Assembly: GCA_963827725.1 (NCBI GenBank)
Contig: CAWHBM010000001.1
Coordinates: 2,042,095 to 2,106,094, forward strand
Direction of reading: 5' to 3'
Origin: VAXT01 sp963827725
GTDB taxonomy: Bacteria > Actinomycetota > Thermoleophilia > Gaiellales > Gaiellaceae
DNA: 64,000 nt
The first letter of the stretch is position 1, and the number at the start of each line of letters is the position of its first letter. The translations under genes were made by a program, and so were the position numbers. Of this stretch, positions 17,251-26,072 are shown one piece after another. The notes under the pieces are model-generated. The model did not search any database and had not been told where the DNA came from. It saw nothing but the letters and a program-made list of their open reading frames with translations.

Positions 17251-17814
17251 TCAGTCGAGCGAGACCTTGTAGTTCGACTCGACGTCGTGGGCAAGCTCCT
17301 CGACGGTTGCCAGGCCGCTTCGCATCGCCTCCGCGAACGGCGAGCCCGTCGAAGGCCCGAGAGCCTCTTCGAGGCGCCTAGTCGCCGCGCCGACCCGATC
17401 GAGGTAGGCGGGCTCTGCGAGACGCGGCGGTGCGCCGATCGCCTGCTCGAGAGCGAGCGCGGCATCCTCGGCCTCCTCGATGCCCGGCGGGTTCTCGGTC
17501 AACCGCAGCGCGACGAGCTGCTCGCGGAGCTCTCCGAGCTCTCCCCCGCCCGCACTTTCCTCGGCCAGCTCGCACATGGCTGTGATCGACACGGTCCGGC
17601 GAACCGCGTCGCGGCTTCCGACCGGCTCTCCGCGGTCGTCGAGGACTAGCCATCTGCGCTCCTCTCCTGCTGCGAAGGCGCAGAGATACGTGCGCTCCCC
17701 CGGCTCGGGCTCGGCCGGAACGACCCCCGCGAGCTGCTCGCCGGAGGCGGCGAAGCGCGCGGCCGCGGTGGCGGCACGGTCGAGATCGTCCCGGAGCGCC
17801 ACGGCGGCAAGCAT
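17251..17814 (-). CDS. Hypothetical protein, 187 aa
   Basis: Acidic, mostly helical protein with no signal peptide or membrane segment. The middle has a short beta region (TYLCAFAAGEERRWLVLDDR) followed by helical stretches rich in Glu/Ala. ATG at 17814 is chosen because it sits 11 bp from the divergent methyltransferase start; the open frame runs 60 codons further upstream into that gene, which is unlikely to be coding. No family is recognised. Confidence 0.7.
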   Translation of the reverse strand: MLAAVALRDDLDRAATAAARFAASGEQLAGVVPAEPEPGERTYLCAFAAGEERRWLVLDDRGEPVGSRDAVRRTVSITAMCELAEESAGGGELGELREQLVALRLTENPPGIEEAEDAALALEQAIGAPPRLAEPAYLDRVGAATRRLEEALGPSTGSPFAEAMRSGLATVEELAHDVESNYKVSLD

Positions 17815-17825
17815 AGACTCGGTCC

Positions 17826-18539
17826 ATGGCCATCTCGGAGCGCTCCCGGCTGGCGCAGGAGCTCTTCGCGCCGCTCGGCCCGACATACGATCGCTGGAGT
17901 CGCCTGCTCTCGCTCGGCCAGGACCCTCGCTGGCGCCGCTTCCTCGTGTCGCGACTCGATGCCGAGCCCGGCGACGAGGTGCTCGACGTGGCAACAGGGA
18001 CGGCGGCTGTCGCGATCGAGCTCGCCCGGCGGACGGGCTGCAGAGTGGTCGGGGTCGACCAGAGCACCGAGATGCTGGCGGCGGGCCGAGGGCGCATCGA
18101 AGCGGCGGGGCTCGCCGATCGAATCCGGCTCGTCGAGGGGAGCGCGGAGCGGCTTCCGTTCGAGGACGCCTCGTTCGACGGGCTCACGTTCACATACCTG
18201 CTTCGCTACGTCGACGACCCCGCTGCGACCCTGCGTGAGCTCGCGCGGGTCGTGAGGCCGGGTGGAGGTATAGCGGCGCTCGAGTTCGGGCTCCCACGTG
18301 GCCTCTGGCGGCCACTCTGGGAGCTCTACATCCGGGCCGGGCTCCCCGTCGCGGGCCGGTTCATCTCACCCGGCTGGCACGAGGTCGGCGCCTTCCTCGG
18401 CCCGAGCATCCGCGAGTTTCATTCCCGGCTACCGATCGAACGGCAGCTCGACCTCTGGCGCGGCGCAGGCATCGACAACCCCGCCGTGCGCCGGCTCAGC
18501 TTCGGCGGCGGCTACGTGATGTGGGGGCGGCGGGCTTGA
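17826..18539 (+). CDS. UbiE/MenG-family methyltransferase
   Basis: 237-aa class I methyltransferase of the UbiE/COQ5 type, which in menaquinone-using bacteria methylates demethylmenaquinone. Visible are FAPLGPTYDRWSRLLSLGQD (the UbiE N-terminal motif), the SAM site VLDVATGTAAVAIELARR, and FDGLTFTYLLRYVDDP with RVVRPGGGIAALEFG. The family's classic FD..S..YD..N motif is changed, so a different quinone or lipid substrate is possible. Its 3' end overlaps the next membrane-protein gene. Confidence 0.85.
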   Translation: MAISERSRLAQELFAPLGPTYDRWSRLLSLGQDPRWRRFLVSRLDAEPGDEVLDVATGTAAVAIELARRTGCRVVGVDQSTEMLAAGRGRIEAAGLADRIRLVEGSAERLPFEDASFDGLTFTYLLRYVDDPAATLRELARVVRPGGGIAALEFGLPRGLWRPLWELYIRAGLPVAGRFISPGWHEVGAFLGPSIREFHSRLPIERQLDLWRGAGIDNPAVRRLSFGGGYVMWGRRA

Positions 18540-19159
18540 GCGCGGAGCCGCGACCTGCCTTCTATGCGCTTGCTCCCGGCGGCTGGCGCGACTTCGTGAC
18601 CCTTCTGCACCCGCCGTACACGCTCTGGCATCTCTCGTATGTCGCAATTGGGGCCTGCCTTGCTCCTGAGCTCGAGGCGCGCCGGCTCCTCGTCGCTCTC
18701 CTGGCGTTCTTCCTGGCCGTCGGCATCGGAGCGCACGCGTTGGACGAGCTGAACGGCCATCCTCTACGCACGCAGATCTCATCCCGCGTCCTCGTAGCGC
18801 TCGCTGCCGGCTCGATCGGGGGAGCGGTTGCGGTCGGCGTCTATGCCTCGCTCGTCTACACACCCTGGCTCGCACCGCTCGTGGTCGTGGGCGCCTTCAT
18901 CGTCTGCGCGTACAACCTCGAGCTCTTCGGCGGTTTGTTCCATTCCGATGCTTGGTTCGCGGTTTCCTGGGGCGCTTTCCCCCTTCTCGCCGCCTACCTG
19001 GCTGTCGCCGAGCGCCTGTCTGTCGGAGCGCTCCTCGCCGCCGTGTTCGCGGCTTTTCTGAGCCTCGCCCAGCGGCGCCTCTCGACCCAGGTGAGATCCG
19101 TGCGCCGGCGGGTGGCGGCGGTCCGGGGCACGATCGACTTGCTCGACGGCGGGCAGTGA
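18521..19159 (+). CDS. Polytopic membrane protein next to UbiE-like gene
   Basis: About 212-aa protein with roughly six to seven membrane helices. The first loop region reads LLHPPYTLWHLSYVAIGACL, and a loop after helix 2 reads GAHALDELNGHPLRTQIS, with conserved-looking acidic and histidine residues reminiscent of the UbiA prenyltransferase aspartate loops, although the NDxxD motif is absent. GTG at 18521 lies inside the preceding gene; TTG at 18536, overlapping its stop as TTGA, is an equally likely start. Co-occurrence with a UbiE-type gene makes a polyprenyl or quinone role possible but unproven. Confidence 0.7.
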   Translation: MGAAGLSAEPRPAFYALAPGGWRDFVTLLHPPYTLWHLSYVAIGACLAPELEARRLLVALLAFFLAVGIGAHALDELNGHPLRTQISSRVLVALAAGSIGGAVAVGVYASLVYTPWLAPLVVVGAFIVCAYNLELFGGLFHSDAWFAVSWGAFPLLAAYLAVAERLSVGALLAAVFAAFLSLAQRRLSTQVRSVRRRVAAVRGTIDLLDGGQ

Positions 19160-19163
19160 GCCG

Positions 19164-19268
19164 GTGACCGTCGAGACCTTGACCGCGGCGCCCGAGGCCG
19201 CCCTCCGCGCGCTCACGGTGGCGGTGACAGCTCTCGCAGCCGCCCTCCTCATACTTCGCCTCGGATAG
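19164..19268 (+). CDS. Possible single-helix peptide, 34 aa
   Basis: Short frame from GTG at 19164 to TAG at 19266, immediately after the membrane-protein gene. It encodes an acidic start (MTVETLTAAPEA) and one hydrophobic helix (ALTVAVTALAAALLILRLG). No good ribosome-binding site is seen, though it could be coupled to the gene ending five bases upstream. Low confidence. Confidence 0.3.
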   Translation: MTVETLTAAPEAALRALTVAVTALAAALLILRLG

Positions 19269-19289
19269 CAGGCCTTTTACGATGTCTGA

Positions 19290-20651
19290 ATGACGATCGA
19301 GCTCGCGTTCGAAATCGTGTTCGCCTGCGCCGTCCTGCTGGCGGCGGCGTCGCTTGCAGGAGCGGCGCTCGAGCGGGTGGGGAAACGGCTCCTGCTCGGT
19401 GCGGCAGGGGCTATCGGGGCGGCAGCGACAGCCGCGTGGATCGCGTTCGCACTGCGTCCTCAGGTCGAGCTTGCGATCTCGGCGACCGGCCTCCTTGCCT
19501 GCCTGCTGGCCGTCGTCGGAGCGCTGGCTCTTCGCCGCGGGCTTGCGCACGGCCGAACCGTCGAACGCGACATCGAGCGGGCCAAGTCCGAGCTCGACGC
19601 CGTCGTGGAACGCGAGCTCCGCGAGCGTTCGGCTGACCTCGAGCGTGCGCTGGCCCGCGGACGAGCCGACTCGCTCTCCGCGTATGCGGAAGAGGAGCGG
19701 CGGCTGGCGGAGAACCGGCGCGAGGCGCTGGGCGAGAGCGAGCAGCGGCTGCGGCACGGCCTTGCCGAGGCCTTCTCGAAGGTGCAGGGGCAGGTCGAGC
19801 AGCGGCTCGCAGCCTGGCACCAGGATCTCGATCGGGCCCAGCGGCAGCTCGGCGGCCGCCTCGAGCAGATCGCCGCGCGGGAGCGGTCGCTGATCGAAGC
19901 GCTCGAAGCCCGGCTCGAGAGCGACGCCGAGCGCCTCAAGACGGCCGACGAGGAGCAGCGGGCCGGCGTCATTCGCCTCCGTGAGGATCTCGGCAAGGCG
20001 GCGAAGGAAGCCGCTGCGGCTGCGTCGGCAGAGCTCGAGTCACATGCCACCGAGCGCCGCCGAGCGCTCCACCAGGTCGCCGAGCGGCTGACCGTGAGGG
20101 AGCGGGACCTCGTACGCCGGATCGAGCGCGAGGAGACGGATGTCTCCCGCCGGATCCAGTCGACGTTCACGGACGTCGAGCGCCGCCAGGTCGAGCAGCT
20201 CGAACGCGTCCTCGAGCGCGCCGCGGCCCGGTTCGTCGACGCGGCGACGCATCAGTTCGACGGAACTGTCAAGACCGCGCGAGAAGACGCGGCGCGGCGC
20301 CTTTCCCGTGAGCTCGATCGCGCCGTCCAATCATTCGCCCGCGAGGGCGAGTCCTTGCTCGCGGAGCGCATGGCCCAGCTCGGCGACGCCGGCGGGATGC
20401 GACTCGAGAAGAAGCTCGTCCAGGTGGCCGAAGGCCTCGAGCGGCAGCGGGAAGAGTTCGTAGCCTCGCTCAGCCGACGGCTGGGAGAGGTCGAATCGGA
20501 CTTCCGCGAGCGCCTTGCTGCACTCGCAGCCGAGGAGCAGTCGGAGCGCGCCGCGCTCGAAGCGAGGCTCGCCGAGATCGCCCGTAGGATCGACAAAACC
20601 GTCTCCCGAGCCGAGGAACGGCTCGATTCGCTGCACGGCTCACGCCGATAA
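19290..20651 (+). CDS. Membrane-anchored long coiled-coil protein
   Basis: 453-aa protein with three or so hydrophobic segments in the first 90 residues (FACAVLLAAASLAGAAL, LLLGAAGAIGAAATAAW, ATGLLACLLAVVGALAL), then a ~350-residue highly charged Arg/Glu/Ala coiled coil to the end. The layout resembles RmuC or chemoreceptor-like cytoplasmic coiled coils, but no nuclease or signalling motif is seen. It probably forms elongated dimers at the inner membrane, with a structural or DNA-tethering role. The function is unknown. Confidence 0.8.
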   Translation: MTIELAFEIVFACAVLLAAASLAGAALERVGKRLLLGAAGAIGAAATAAWIAFALRPQVELAISATGLLACLLAVVGALALRRGLAHGRTVERDIERAKSELDAVVERELRERSADLERALARGRADSLSAYAEEERRLAENRREALGESEQRLRHGLAEAFSKVQGQVEQRLAAWHQDLDRAQRQLGGRLEQIAARERSLIEALEARLESDAERLKTADEEQRAGVIRLREDLGKAAKEAAAAASAELESHATERRRALHQVAERLTVRERDLVRRIEREETDVSRRIQSTFTDVERRQVEQLERVLERAAARFVDAATHQFDGTVKTAREDAARRLSRELDRAVQSFAREGESLLAERMAQLGDAGGMRLEKKLVQVAEGLERQREEFVASLSRRLGEVESDFRERLAALAAEEQSERAALEARLAEIARRIDKTVSRAEERLDSLHGSRR

Positions 20652-20712
20652 CTGCAGACTTTCAGTGGCAGGGTTCGTCTTAGAGAGGACGAATCTCCGG
20701 CCAGTGAATGAC

Positions 20713-20907
20713 ATGACGCAAACCGTCGAGCATCACCCGAACGAGCGCGAGAAGGTCGCGGGGTGGAGGCTGCACGTGCTGATCGAAGCCGGCTACCCCC
20801 TTCCGCTGGCCGAGAAGCTCGCGCACAGCGAGGCGGACCTGCACACCGCCGTTGAGCTCGTCAGGCAGGGCTGCGAGCCGCAGACCGCGGCCGAAATCCT
20901 CCTGTAA
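20713..20907 (+). CDS. Small helical hypothetical protein, 64 aa
   Basis: Short soluble protein: MTQTVEHHPNEREKVAGWRL, then an amphipathic helical region with LIEAGYPLPLAEKLAHSEAD and a C-terminal QGCEPQTAAEILL. The second half has the look of a small three-helix (UBA/CUE-like) bundle typical of short actinobacterial hypotheticals. A GTG three codons upstream (20704) is an alternative start. The coding pattern is convincing; the function is unknown. Confidence 0.6.
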   Translation: MTQTVEHHPNEREKVAGWRLHVLIEAGYPLPLAEKLAHSEADLHTAVELVRQGCEPQTAAEILL

Positions 20908-20916
20908 GCGCACTCC

Positions 20917-20934
20917 TCCCCACCCGGGTGGGGA
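20917..20934. terminator. Palindrome downstream of the 64-aa gene
   Basis: Perfect 18-bp inverted repeat centred at 20925/20926 (CCCCACCC facing GGGTGGGG), nine bases after the stop of the small gene. There is no T-run, so it is only a possible intrinsic terminator or a binding palindrome. The rest of 20935-21076 shows no gene. Confidence 0.4.
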
Positions 20935-21076
20935 AGAGGTCCACCCGCCACCCGCGGTGAGCGTACCGCGCAGAGGCGCACGCGACTCGATCAGAAGGCG
21001 GACAAATCACACGCCGGTGCGGCGGCCGCCTGGAGCCGCTCACGACCGGCCCGAGCCCAGGGCGTAGCATCCCGGC

Positions 21077-22228
21077 GTGAAGGTCGAGGCGATCGAGTAC
21101 GGGGACCGGCGCGTCTTCACGGTGTCGTCCTTCAACCGCGGCATCGGCGACTGGCTCGCGCGCCTACCGTCCGTCTGGGTGGAGGGCGAGGTGACCGAGC
21201 TCCGGCGCCAGGAGCGCTGGCAGAGCGTCTTCCTCACGCTCAAGGACCCGGCCGACGGCGCGTGCCTCGGCGTCACGATGCCCCGAGGCCAATTCGATGC
21301 GCTCCGACTCGAGCTCGCCAACGGGGAGCGCGTCCATGTCTTCGGGCGCCCCGAGCTCTTCGAGGCGCGAGGTGACTTCCGCCTCCGGGCGCTCTCGATC
21401 GAGCGCTTCGGGCTCGGCGACCATCTCGCGGCCCTCGAGCGCCTGAAGCGCAAGCTCGCCGCCGAGGGCCTGTTCGCTGCGGAGCGAAAGCGGGCACTCC
21501 CGCGCTTTCCGCGGCGCATCGGGCTCGTGACGGGCAACGACGCCGCGGCCAAGCGAGATGTCCTGACATCGATCACGTCGCGCTTCCCGCCCGCCCGGAT
21601 CCTCGTCGCCGAGACCCTGGTCCAGGGACCGCGCGCAGCCTCCGCAATCGCCGACGCGCTGCGCGAGATCTGCGACGCGCCCGAGATCGACGTCGTCGTC
21701 CTCGCCCGCGGCGGTGGGAGCTTCGAGGACCTCCTCCCATTCAGCGACGAGCGGCTCGTCCGCGCGCTCGCCGCCTGCCCGGTCCCGATCGTCTCCGCCG
21801 TCGGCCACGAGCAGGACACGCCCCTGTCGGACCTCGTCGCGGATGCGCGAGCGTCCACGCCAACGGCGGCCGCCCGACTCGTCGTGCCGGACCTCGCGGA
21901 GCTGACCGCACGGCTCGATCGCTCACGAACGGCGCTTGCTCGGGGGACGCGGGCCGCCCTCGATCGGGAGCGACGCCGCCTCGAGAATGCCCGCGACCAC
22001 CTGCGTCGGGCCCCCCTGCTCGTGCTCGAACGCCGGCGAGCAGCGCTCGAGCAGGCGGCCGGACGCCTGCGCGCGCTCTCTCCAAGGGCCACGCTCGAGC
22101 GTGGATACGCGATCGTGCGAGCAACCGGCGAGATCGTGCGTTCGAGCTCGCAAGTCGGCGCGGGAAGCCACGTGGACGTCGAGCTCGGAACCGGCGGTTT
22201 CGGCGCCCAGGTGGAGGAGACTCGGTGA
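21077..22228 (+). CDS. xseA: Exodeoxyribonuclease VII large subunit
   Basis: Catalytic subunit of ExoVII, which degrades single-stranded DNA from both ends. 383 aa. An N-terminal OB-fold (about 10-105; WVEGEVTELRRQ) is followed by the catalytic region with RIGLVTGNDAAAKRDVL, VLARGGGSFEDLLPFSDE and PIVSAVGHEQDTPLSDLVAD, all diagnostic, and a C-terminal coiled coil. It begins with GTG and overlaps xseB by four bases (GTGA), so subunits are translationally coupled. Confidence 0.97.
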   Translation: MKVEAIEYGDRRVFTVSSFNRGIGDWLARLPSVWVEGEVTELRRQERWQSVFLTLKDPADGACLGVTMPRGQFDALRLELANGERVHVFGRPELFEARGDFRLRALSIERFGLGDHLAALERLKRKLAAEGLFAAERKRALPRFPRRIGLVTGNDAAAKRDVLTSITSRFPPARILVAETLVQGPRAASAIADALREICDAPEIDVVVLARGGGSFEDLLPFSDERLVRALAACPVPIVSAVGHEQDTPLSDLVADARASTPTAAARLVVPDLAELTARLDRSRTALARGTRAALDRERRRLENARDHLRRAPLLVLERRRAALEQAAGRLRALSPRATLERGYAIVRATGEIVRSSSQVGAGSHVDVELGTGGFGAQVEETR

Positions 22229-22428
22229 CCGAGCCCAGCTTCGAGGAGGCGCAGCGCGAGCTCGAGGGCATCGTCCAGCGCCTGGAGAGCGGAGAAGCGA
22301 GCCTCGACGAGGCGATCACGCTCTGGGAGCGGGGCGAGGAGCTCTACCGCCTCTGCTCCTCGAAGCTCGACTCGGCCCAGGGCCGGATCGAGGAGCTCGC
22401 ACGCCGCGTCGAGGCCGTTAAGCCCTAG
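22225..22428 (+). CDS. xseB: Exodeoxyribonuclease VII small subunit
   Basis: 67-aa helical-hairpin subunit of ExoVII that coats the large-subunit coiled coil. The family pattern is clear: SFEEAQRELEGIVQRLESGE, then ASLDEAITLWERGEELYRLC and a final SKLDSAQGRIEEL. It starts with GTG overlapping the xseA stop. Confidence 0.97.
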   Translation: MTEPSFEEAQRELEGIVQRLESGEASLDEAITLWERGEELYRLCSSKLDSAQGRIEELARRVEAVKP

Positions 22429-22461
22429 TCATGCACCCCAACCCTGCTTAGAATCATCGCC

Positions 22462-22875
22462 GTGGCTGCCTCGCAAGAGTTGATCCAACAGGTACCTCTC
22501 TTCTCGCACCTCAGCAAGGAGGACCTCAAGGGCCTCGCGAGCTCGATGAAGGAGCGCGTCTTCGACGAAGGCGACACGATCGCGAGCGAGGGGCAGACGG
22601 GAGTCGGCTTCTTCATCATCGAGGAGGGCGAGGCAACGATCACCGTCAAGGGCGAGGAGCGTGCGACGCTCGGTCACGGTGACTACTTCGGCGAGGTGGC
22701 TCTCATCGACGACGGAGCGCGAACCGCGACGATCACCGCCAAGACGCCGCTCAAGTGCTACGGCATCACATCCTGGGAGTTCAAGCCGCTGGTCGAGCAG
22801 AACGCCGACCTCGCCTGGAAGATGCTTCAGTCGATGGCGAAGATGCTACGCGCCTCCGAGAAGCGCATCGGCTAG
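22462..22875 (+). CDS. Stand-alone cyclic-nucleotide-binding domain protein
   Basis: 137-aa protein consisting of one CNB (cAMP-receptor-like) beta-roll: LIQQVPLFSHLSKEDLKGL, EGDTIASEGQTGVGFFIIEEGEA, and the phosphate-binding cassette HGDYFGEVALIDDGARTATI. No DNA-binding helix-turn-helix follows, so it probably acts through protein contacts or as a sensor. It starts with GTG. Its 3' end overlaps the convergent glycerate kinase gene by 30 bp. Confidence 0.88.
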   Translation: MAASQELIQQVPLFSHLSKEDLKGLASSMKERVFDEGDTIASEGQTGVGFFIIEEGEATITVKGEERATLGHGDYFGEVALIDDGARTATITAKTPLKCYGITSWEFKPLVEQNADLAWKMLQSMAKMLRASEKRIG

Positions 22876-23820
22876 CCGCTTTCCGAGACCGACGAGGTCG
22901 TCCGCTGCCCGCTCGGGGTCTCCGCTCAGCTCATGCGTCTCGACCCCGGGAAGCGCTTCCTCCACCCGCCCGCCGAAGACGACGCACCGCACACGCTCTT
23001 CGCTGCAGAGCCGAACCACCTCGCCAACTGCCTTCCCTTCGGCGCTCGAGCGGTCGATCGTCCCTTCGCCCGTGACGACGATGTCTGCCCCGCTCGCCAG
23101 CCCGCGGAGGTCGATCCTCTCGAGGACGACCTGTGCTCCCGAGGCGAGCTCGCCGCCGAGTAGCGCGATCGCGGCGCCGAGCCCGCCCGCCGCGCCGGCT
23201 CCCGGCAGCTCTGCATAGGGCCGAAGCTCGGTCATCGCTGCCAGCCGAGCCTCGAGCTCCTCGACTTGCTCGGGAGAGGCGCCCTTCTGGGGCCCGAAGG
23301 CGCGCGCGGCGCCCCGCTCGCCGAGGAGCGGGTTGCGCACGTCGCAAAGCGCCCGCAGCTCGCGGCCCGAGAGCGCGTTGCCCACGACCTCACGCAGGCC
23401 CGCTCCGCCGTCAACCGTCGCGGAATCCCCGAGCCCCACGAAGATCGGGCCAACCGTTTCCGAGGCGACCGAGAGCAGGAGCTCGCCGAGCCCGCTGCTC
23501 GATGCCCGCATCGGGTCGAGCTCGTCCCCGGCCAGCCGCGAGAGACCCACCGCCTCCGCCGCCTCCACGACGGCCGTCCCGTCTTCGAGCACCAGATACC
23601 GCGCGGCGACCACCCGGCCGAGCGGATCGGATGCCCGCGCCGCGCGCCATTCGCCGCCGAGCGTCGCCGCGAGCACCTCAACCGTTCCCTCGCCGCCGTC
23701 GGCCACCGGCGCCTCCTCGGCGTCGAGGCCGCCCGCGCGCAGCCCGGCTGCCAGCGCCAACGCCCCACCGACTGCTGAGATGGATCCCTTGCAGCTAGCC
23801 GGAGATGCGAGCGCGCGCAC
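22846..23820 (-). CDS. Glycerate kinase (GarK/GlxK family)
   Basis: 324-aa kinase phosphorylating glycerate in the glyoxylate/glycerate pathway. Family features: ASCKGSISA near the N-terminus (normally DSFKGSLSA), PVADGGEGTVEVL, GLGDSATVDGGAGLREVVG and DIVVTGEGTIDRSSAEGKA. The start is GTG at 23820, inside the 3' end of the upstream flippase-like gene. The N-terminus is slightly shorter than usual, but the core is complete. It overlaps convergently with the CNB gene. Confidence 0.93.
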   Translation of the reverse strand: MRALASPASCKGSISAVGGALALAAGLRAGGLDAEEAPVADGGEGTVEVLAATLGGEWRAARASDPLGRVVAARYLVLEDGTAVVEAAEAVGLSRLAGDELDPMRASSSGLGELLLSVASETVGPIFVGLGDSATVDGGAGLREVVGNALSGRELRALCDVRNPLLGERGAARAFGPQKGASPEQVEELEARLAAMTELRPYAELPGAGAAGGLGAAIALLGGELASGAQVVLERIDLRGLASGADIVVTGEGTIDRSSAEGKAVGEVVRLCSEERVRCVVFGGRVEEALPGVETHELSGDPERAADDLVGLGKRLADALLGGA

Positions 23821-24865
23821 GGGGCGGCTCCTCGACGGTGTCGCCCTCTTGCTCGTCGGCCTGAGCGACCTCCGCCTGCTCGGCGCCCGGCATCCGCTTC
23901 AGCATCGCGAACGAGAGCCCTTCGCGGGCCAGGAAGACCAGACCGACGCCCACACCCACCGACATCTCGATCGCCTGGAGCCCGATCCCGAACGCAAACC
24001 CCTTCGGGTAGGCGACGCCGTAGGAGACGAGGGGCAGAGCGATGGCGGCCTGGACGAGACCGATGTTGCCGGGCCAGAGCGGGAAGAGCATCGACACGGT
24101 CATCAGCAACAACACGACCGCCGCCGCAGATAGTGGCAAGTGGATGTCGAAGGCGCGCATCGCCGCCCAGACGGCGAAGAGCTGACAGGTCCAACCGGCC
24201 GTTTGAAGAAGGGCGGCCTCGACTGCGGGCACCGGCGCGCGCATGACGCCGAGGCCGTGCCGAGCCATGGTCACGAGGCGCCGGACGGGCCCGACTCCTT
24301 CGAGCACCGAGCGTTGATGGCCGCGCGCGCTCGCAAGGGCGAAGGCGAAGAGCCCGAAACCGACGGCGGCGAAGATCATCAAGCTCGTGAGCGCCCAGTG
24401 GGGGATCTTCGCGGTCGACAGCACGTAGCCGATCAGCAGCAGCGTCGGGAAGAGGTCGAACACGCGATGAGCGAAGACGGTCCCGACGAGCGTCGCCCAC
24501 GCGTCGCTGCGGCGCGCCAGCTTCTGGCGGCGGGTCAGGACGGCAACTCGCGCGAGCTCCCCGATCCGGCCAGGGAGCACGGCGTTCGCAAAGAGACCGA
24601 CTGCGAAGGCCGAGAAGACCGTGCGAAAGGGCGGAGTAGGCGGAGGCATCGCCTGCTCGATCACGCGGTCCCAGGCAGCGGCGCGCGCCACGACCGAGAC
24701 GAGATTGAGGGCAATCGCGGCGACCACCCATTCCCAGGCTACGAACCGGAACGCATTGGCGACGAGGTTCCAGTCCGGCCCTCTCCAGACGAGGAGCGCC
24801 ATCATCGCCGCAAACGGAGGCAGGATCAGCGCGAGCCGCCCCCAGGTCGTCCGCGGGGGCCTCAT
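23795..24865 (-). CDS. Flippase-like membrane protein (LPG synthase TM / UPF0104 family)
   Basis: 356-aa protein with about eight membrane helices. Characteristic pieces are NLVSVVARAAAWDRVIEQ, VGLFANAVLPGRIGELARVAVL and the later LWPGNIGLVQAAIALPLVSYGV, all typical of the YbhN/AglD-like family proposed to move lipids. It overlaps the GT4 gene upstream by ATGA and the kinase downstream. A role in lipid-linked glycan handling fits the adjacent glycosyltransferase, by inference. Confidence 0.88.
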   Translation of the reverse strand: MRPPRTTWGRLALILPPFAAMMALLVWRGPDWNLVANAFRFVAWEWVVAAIALNLVSVVARAAAWDRVIEQAMPPPTPPFRTVFSAFAVGLFANAVLPGRIGELARVAVLTRRQKLARRSDAWATLVGTVFAHRVFDLFPTLLLIGYVLSTAKIPHWALTSLMIFAAVGFGLFAFALASARGHQRSVLEGVGPVRRLVTMARHGLGVMRAPVPAVEAALLQTAGWTCQLFAVWAAMRAFDIHLPLSAAAVVLLLMTVSMLFPLWPGNIGLVQAAIALPLVSYGVAYPKGFAFGIGLQAIEMSVGVGVGLVFLAREGLSFAMLKRMPGAEQAEVAQADEQEGDTVEEPPRARARISG

Positions 24866-26001
24866 GCCGCTACCGCCTTGCGCGAGCCGGCGAGCGCCTC
24901 GTAGATCTCGGCCAGCCGCTGCGCAATGCGATCCCAGGAGTAGCGCTCCTGCGCAATCGTGCGCGCAGCTCGGCCGAGCTCCTGGCGCCGCGGCTCGTCG
25001 GCCAGCAGGCTTGCGATCGCATCAGCGAGCGCGGCCGGTTCGCCGGGGGGCACGAGCAGGCCGGCGTCGGGCTCCATCACGCTGCGATACCCGGCGATGT
25101 CGGAGGCTACGACCGGAGTGGCGCAGGCGAACGCGCGCGTCAGCACCATGCCGAAGCTCTCACCGCCAAGCGACGGCGCGACGAGCGCCTTCGCCGCGAG
25201 CAGCTCCTCGGTCAGGTCCTCTTGCGAGAGGAAGCCAAGGACGTCGATCCCCTCGCTCGACATCCGTAGACGGGCGAGGAGAAGGCGCACGGCGAGCGGG
25301 TCGGCGCCGATCAGCCGCAGCCGCGCGCCGGTCCGGCGCTGCACCTCGGGCCAGGCTCGGAGCAGCACCTGCAGCCCCTTGCGAGGCTCCTGCCGGCCGA
25401 CGAACACGATGCGCTCCTGGCGCCCCGCGGCGTCTGCCTCGTCGGGGACGAGGACGCCGTTGGGGATCAGCTCGTAGTCGCCGGGGAAGTAGCGCGCGGC
25501 CGACTCGCGCGCGGCCTCCGAGACGGCGATCCGATGGTCGACCCGGTCGAGCAGGAACCCCCAGGCCGGCTTTGCGAGCTTCAGCCAGGAGAGCTCACCC
25601 GAAGCATGGAACGTCGCAACGATCGGGCACCGCGCCAGCGCCATCGTCGCGGGGCCTGGCGTCGGCGTCATTGGCTCGTGGATGTGCACGAGGTCGAACC
25701 GCTCCCGCTCGAGCACACGCCGAAGCCGCCACACCGAGCGCGGGCTCAGGATGATGTTCGGCAGCGCGCCGTTCGCCGGCACGATCACGGAGCGGCCGAC
25801 GGGGATGACCTCTGGCGGCGGCTCGTCGTGCCGTCCGAGCCGGGGGTGGAGGACACGCGTGAAGCTGCCGGGCGGGTCGTTGCCCATCACGAGCCGCACG
25901 TCGAGCCCCAGACGCCGCAGCGCGGCCGCCTGAAGCTCCGCGTGCTCGACCACGGCACCCCAGAAGGACCAGGAATAAGGAACGACGATCCCGACCTTCA
26001 T
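24862..26001 (-). CDS. GT4 glycosyltransferase, PimA-like
   Basis: 379-aa GT-B glycosyltransferase. The N-terminal domain begins MKVGIVVPYSWSFWGAVVEH (PimA has a similar start), has LVHIHEPMTPTPG and IVATFHASGE; the C-terminal GT1-type domain has IVFVGRQEPRKGLQVLLRAW and the nucleotide-sugar site LGGESFGMVLTRAFACATPVV (E-x7-E-like). Likely donor is GDP-mannose and acceptor a phosphatidylinositol-type or other lipid, by similarity to PimA. It is coupled to the flippase-like gene by a 4-bp overlap. Confidence 0.88.
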   Translation of the reverse strand: MKVGIVVPYSWSFWGAVVEHAELQAAALRRLGLDVRLVMGNDPPGSFTRVLHPRLGRHDEPPPEVIPVGRSVIVPANGALPNIILSPRSVWRLRRVLERERFDLVHIHEPMTPTPGPATMALARCPIVATFHASGELSWLKLAKPAWGFLLDRVDHRIAVSEAARESAARYFPGDYELIPNGVLVPDEADAAGRQERIVFVGRQEPRKGLQVLLRAWPEVQRRTGARLRLIGADPLAVRLLLARLRMSSEGIDVLGFLSQEDLTEELLAAKALVAPSLGGESFGMVLTRAFACATPVVASDIAGYRSVMEPDAGLLVPPGEPAALADAIASLLADEPRRQELGRAARTIAQERYSWDRIAQRLAEIYEALAGSRKAVAA

Positions 26002-26072
26002 CCGCAGGAACTATGCCTTGGTCGGTAGCTTTCGGCACCCAGCTAGTCCGTCGACTGCCCGGAGGAGCCCAA

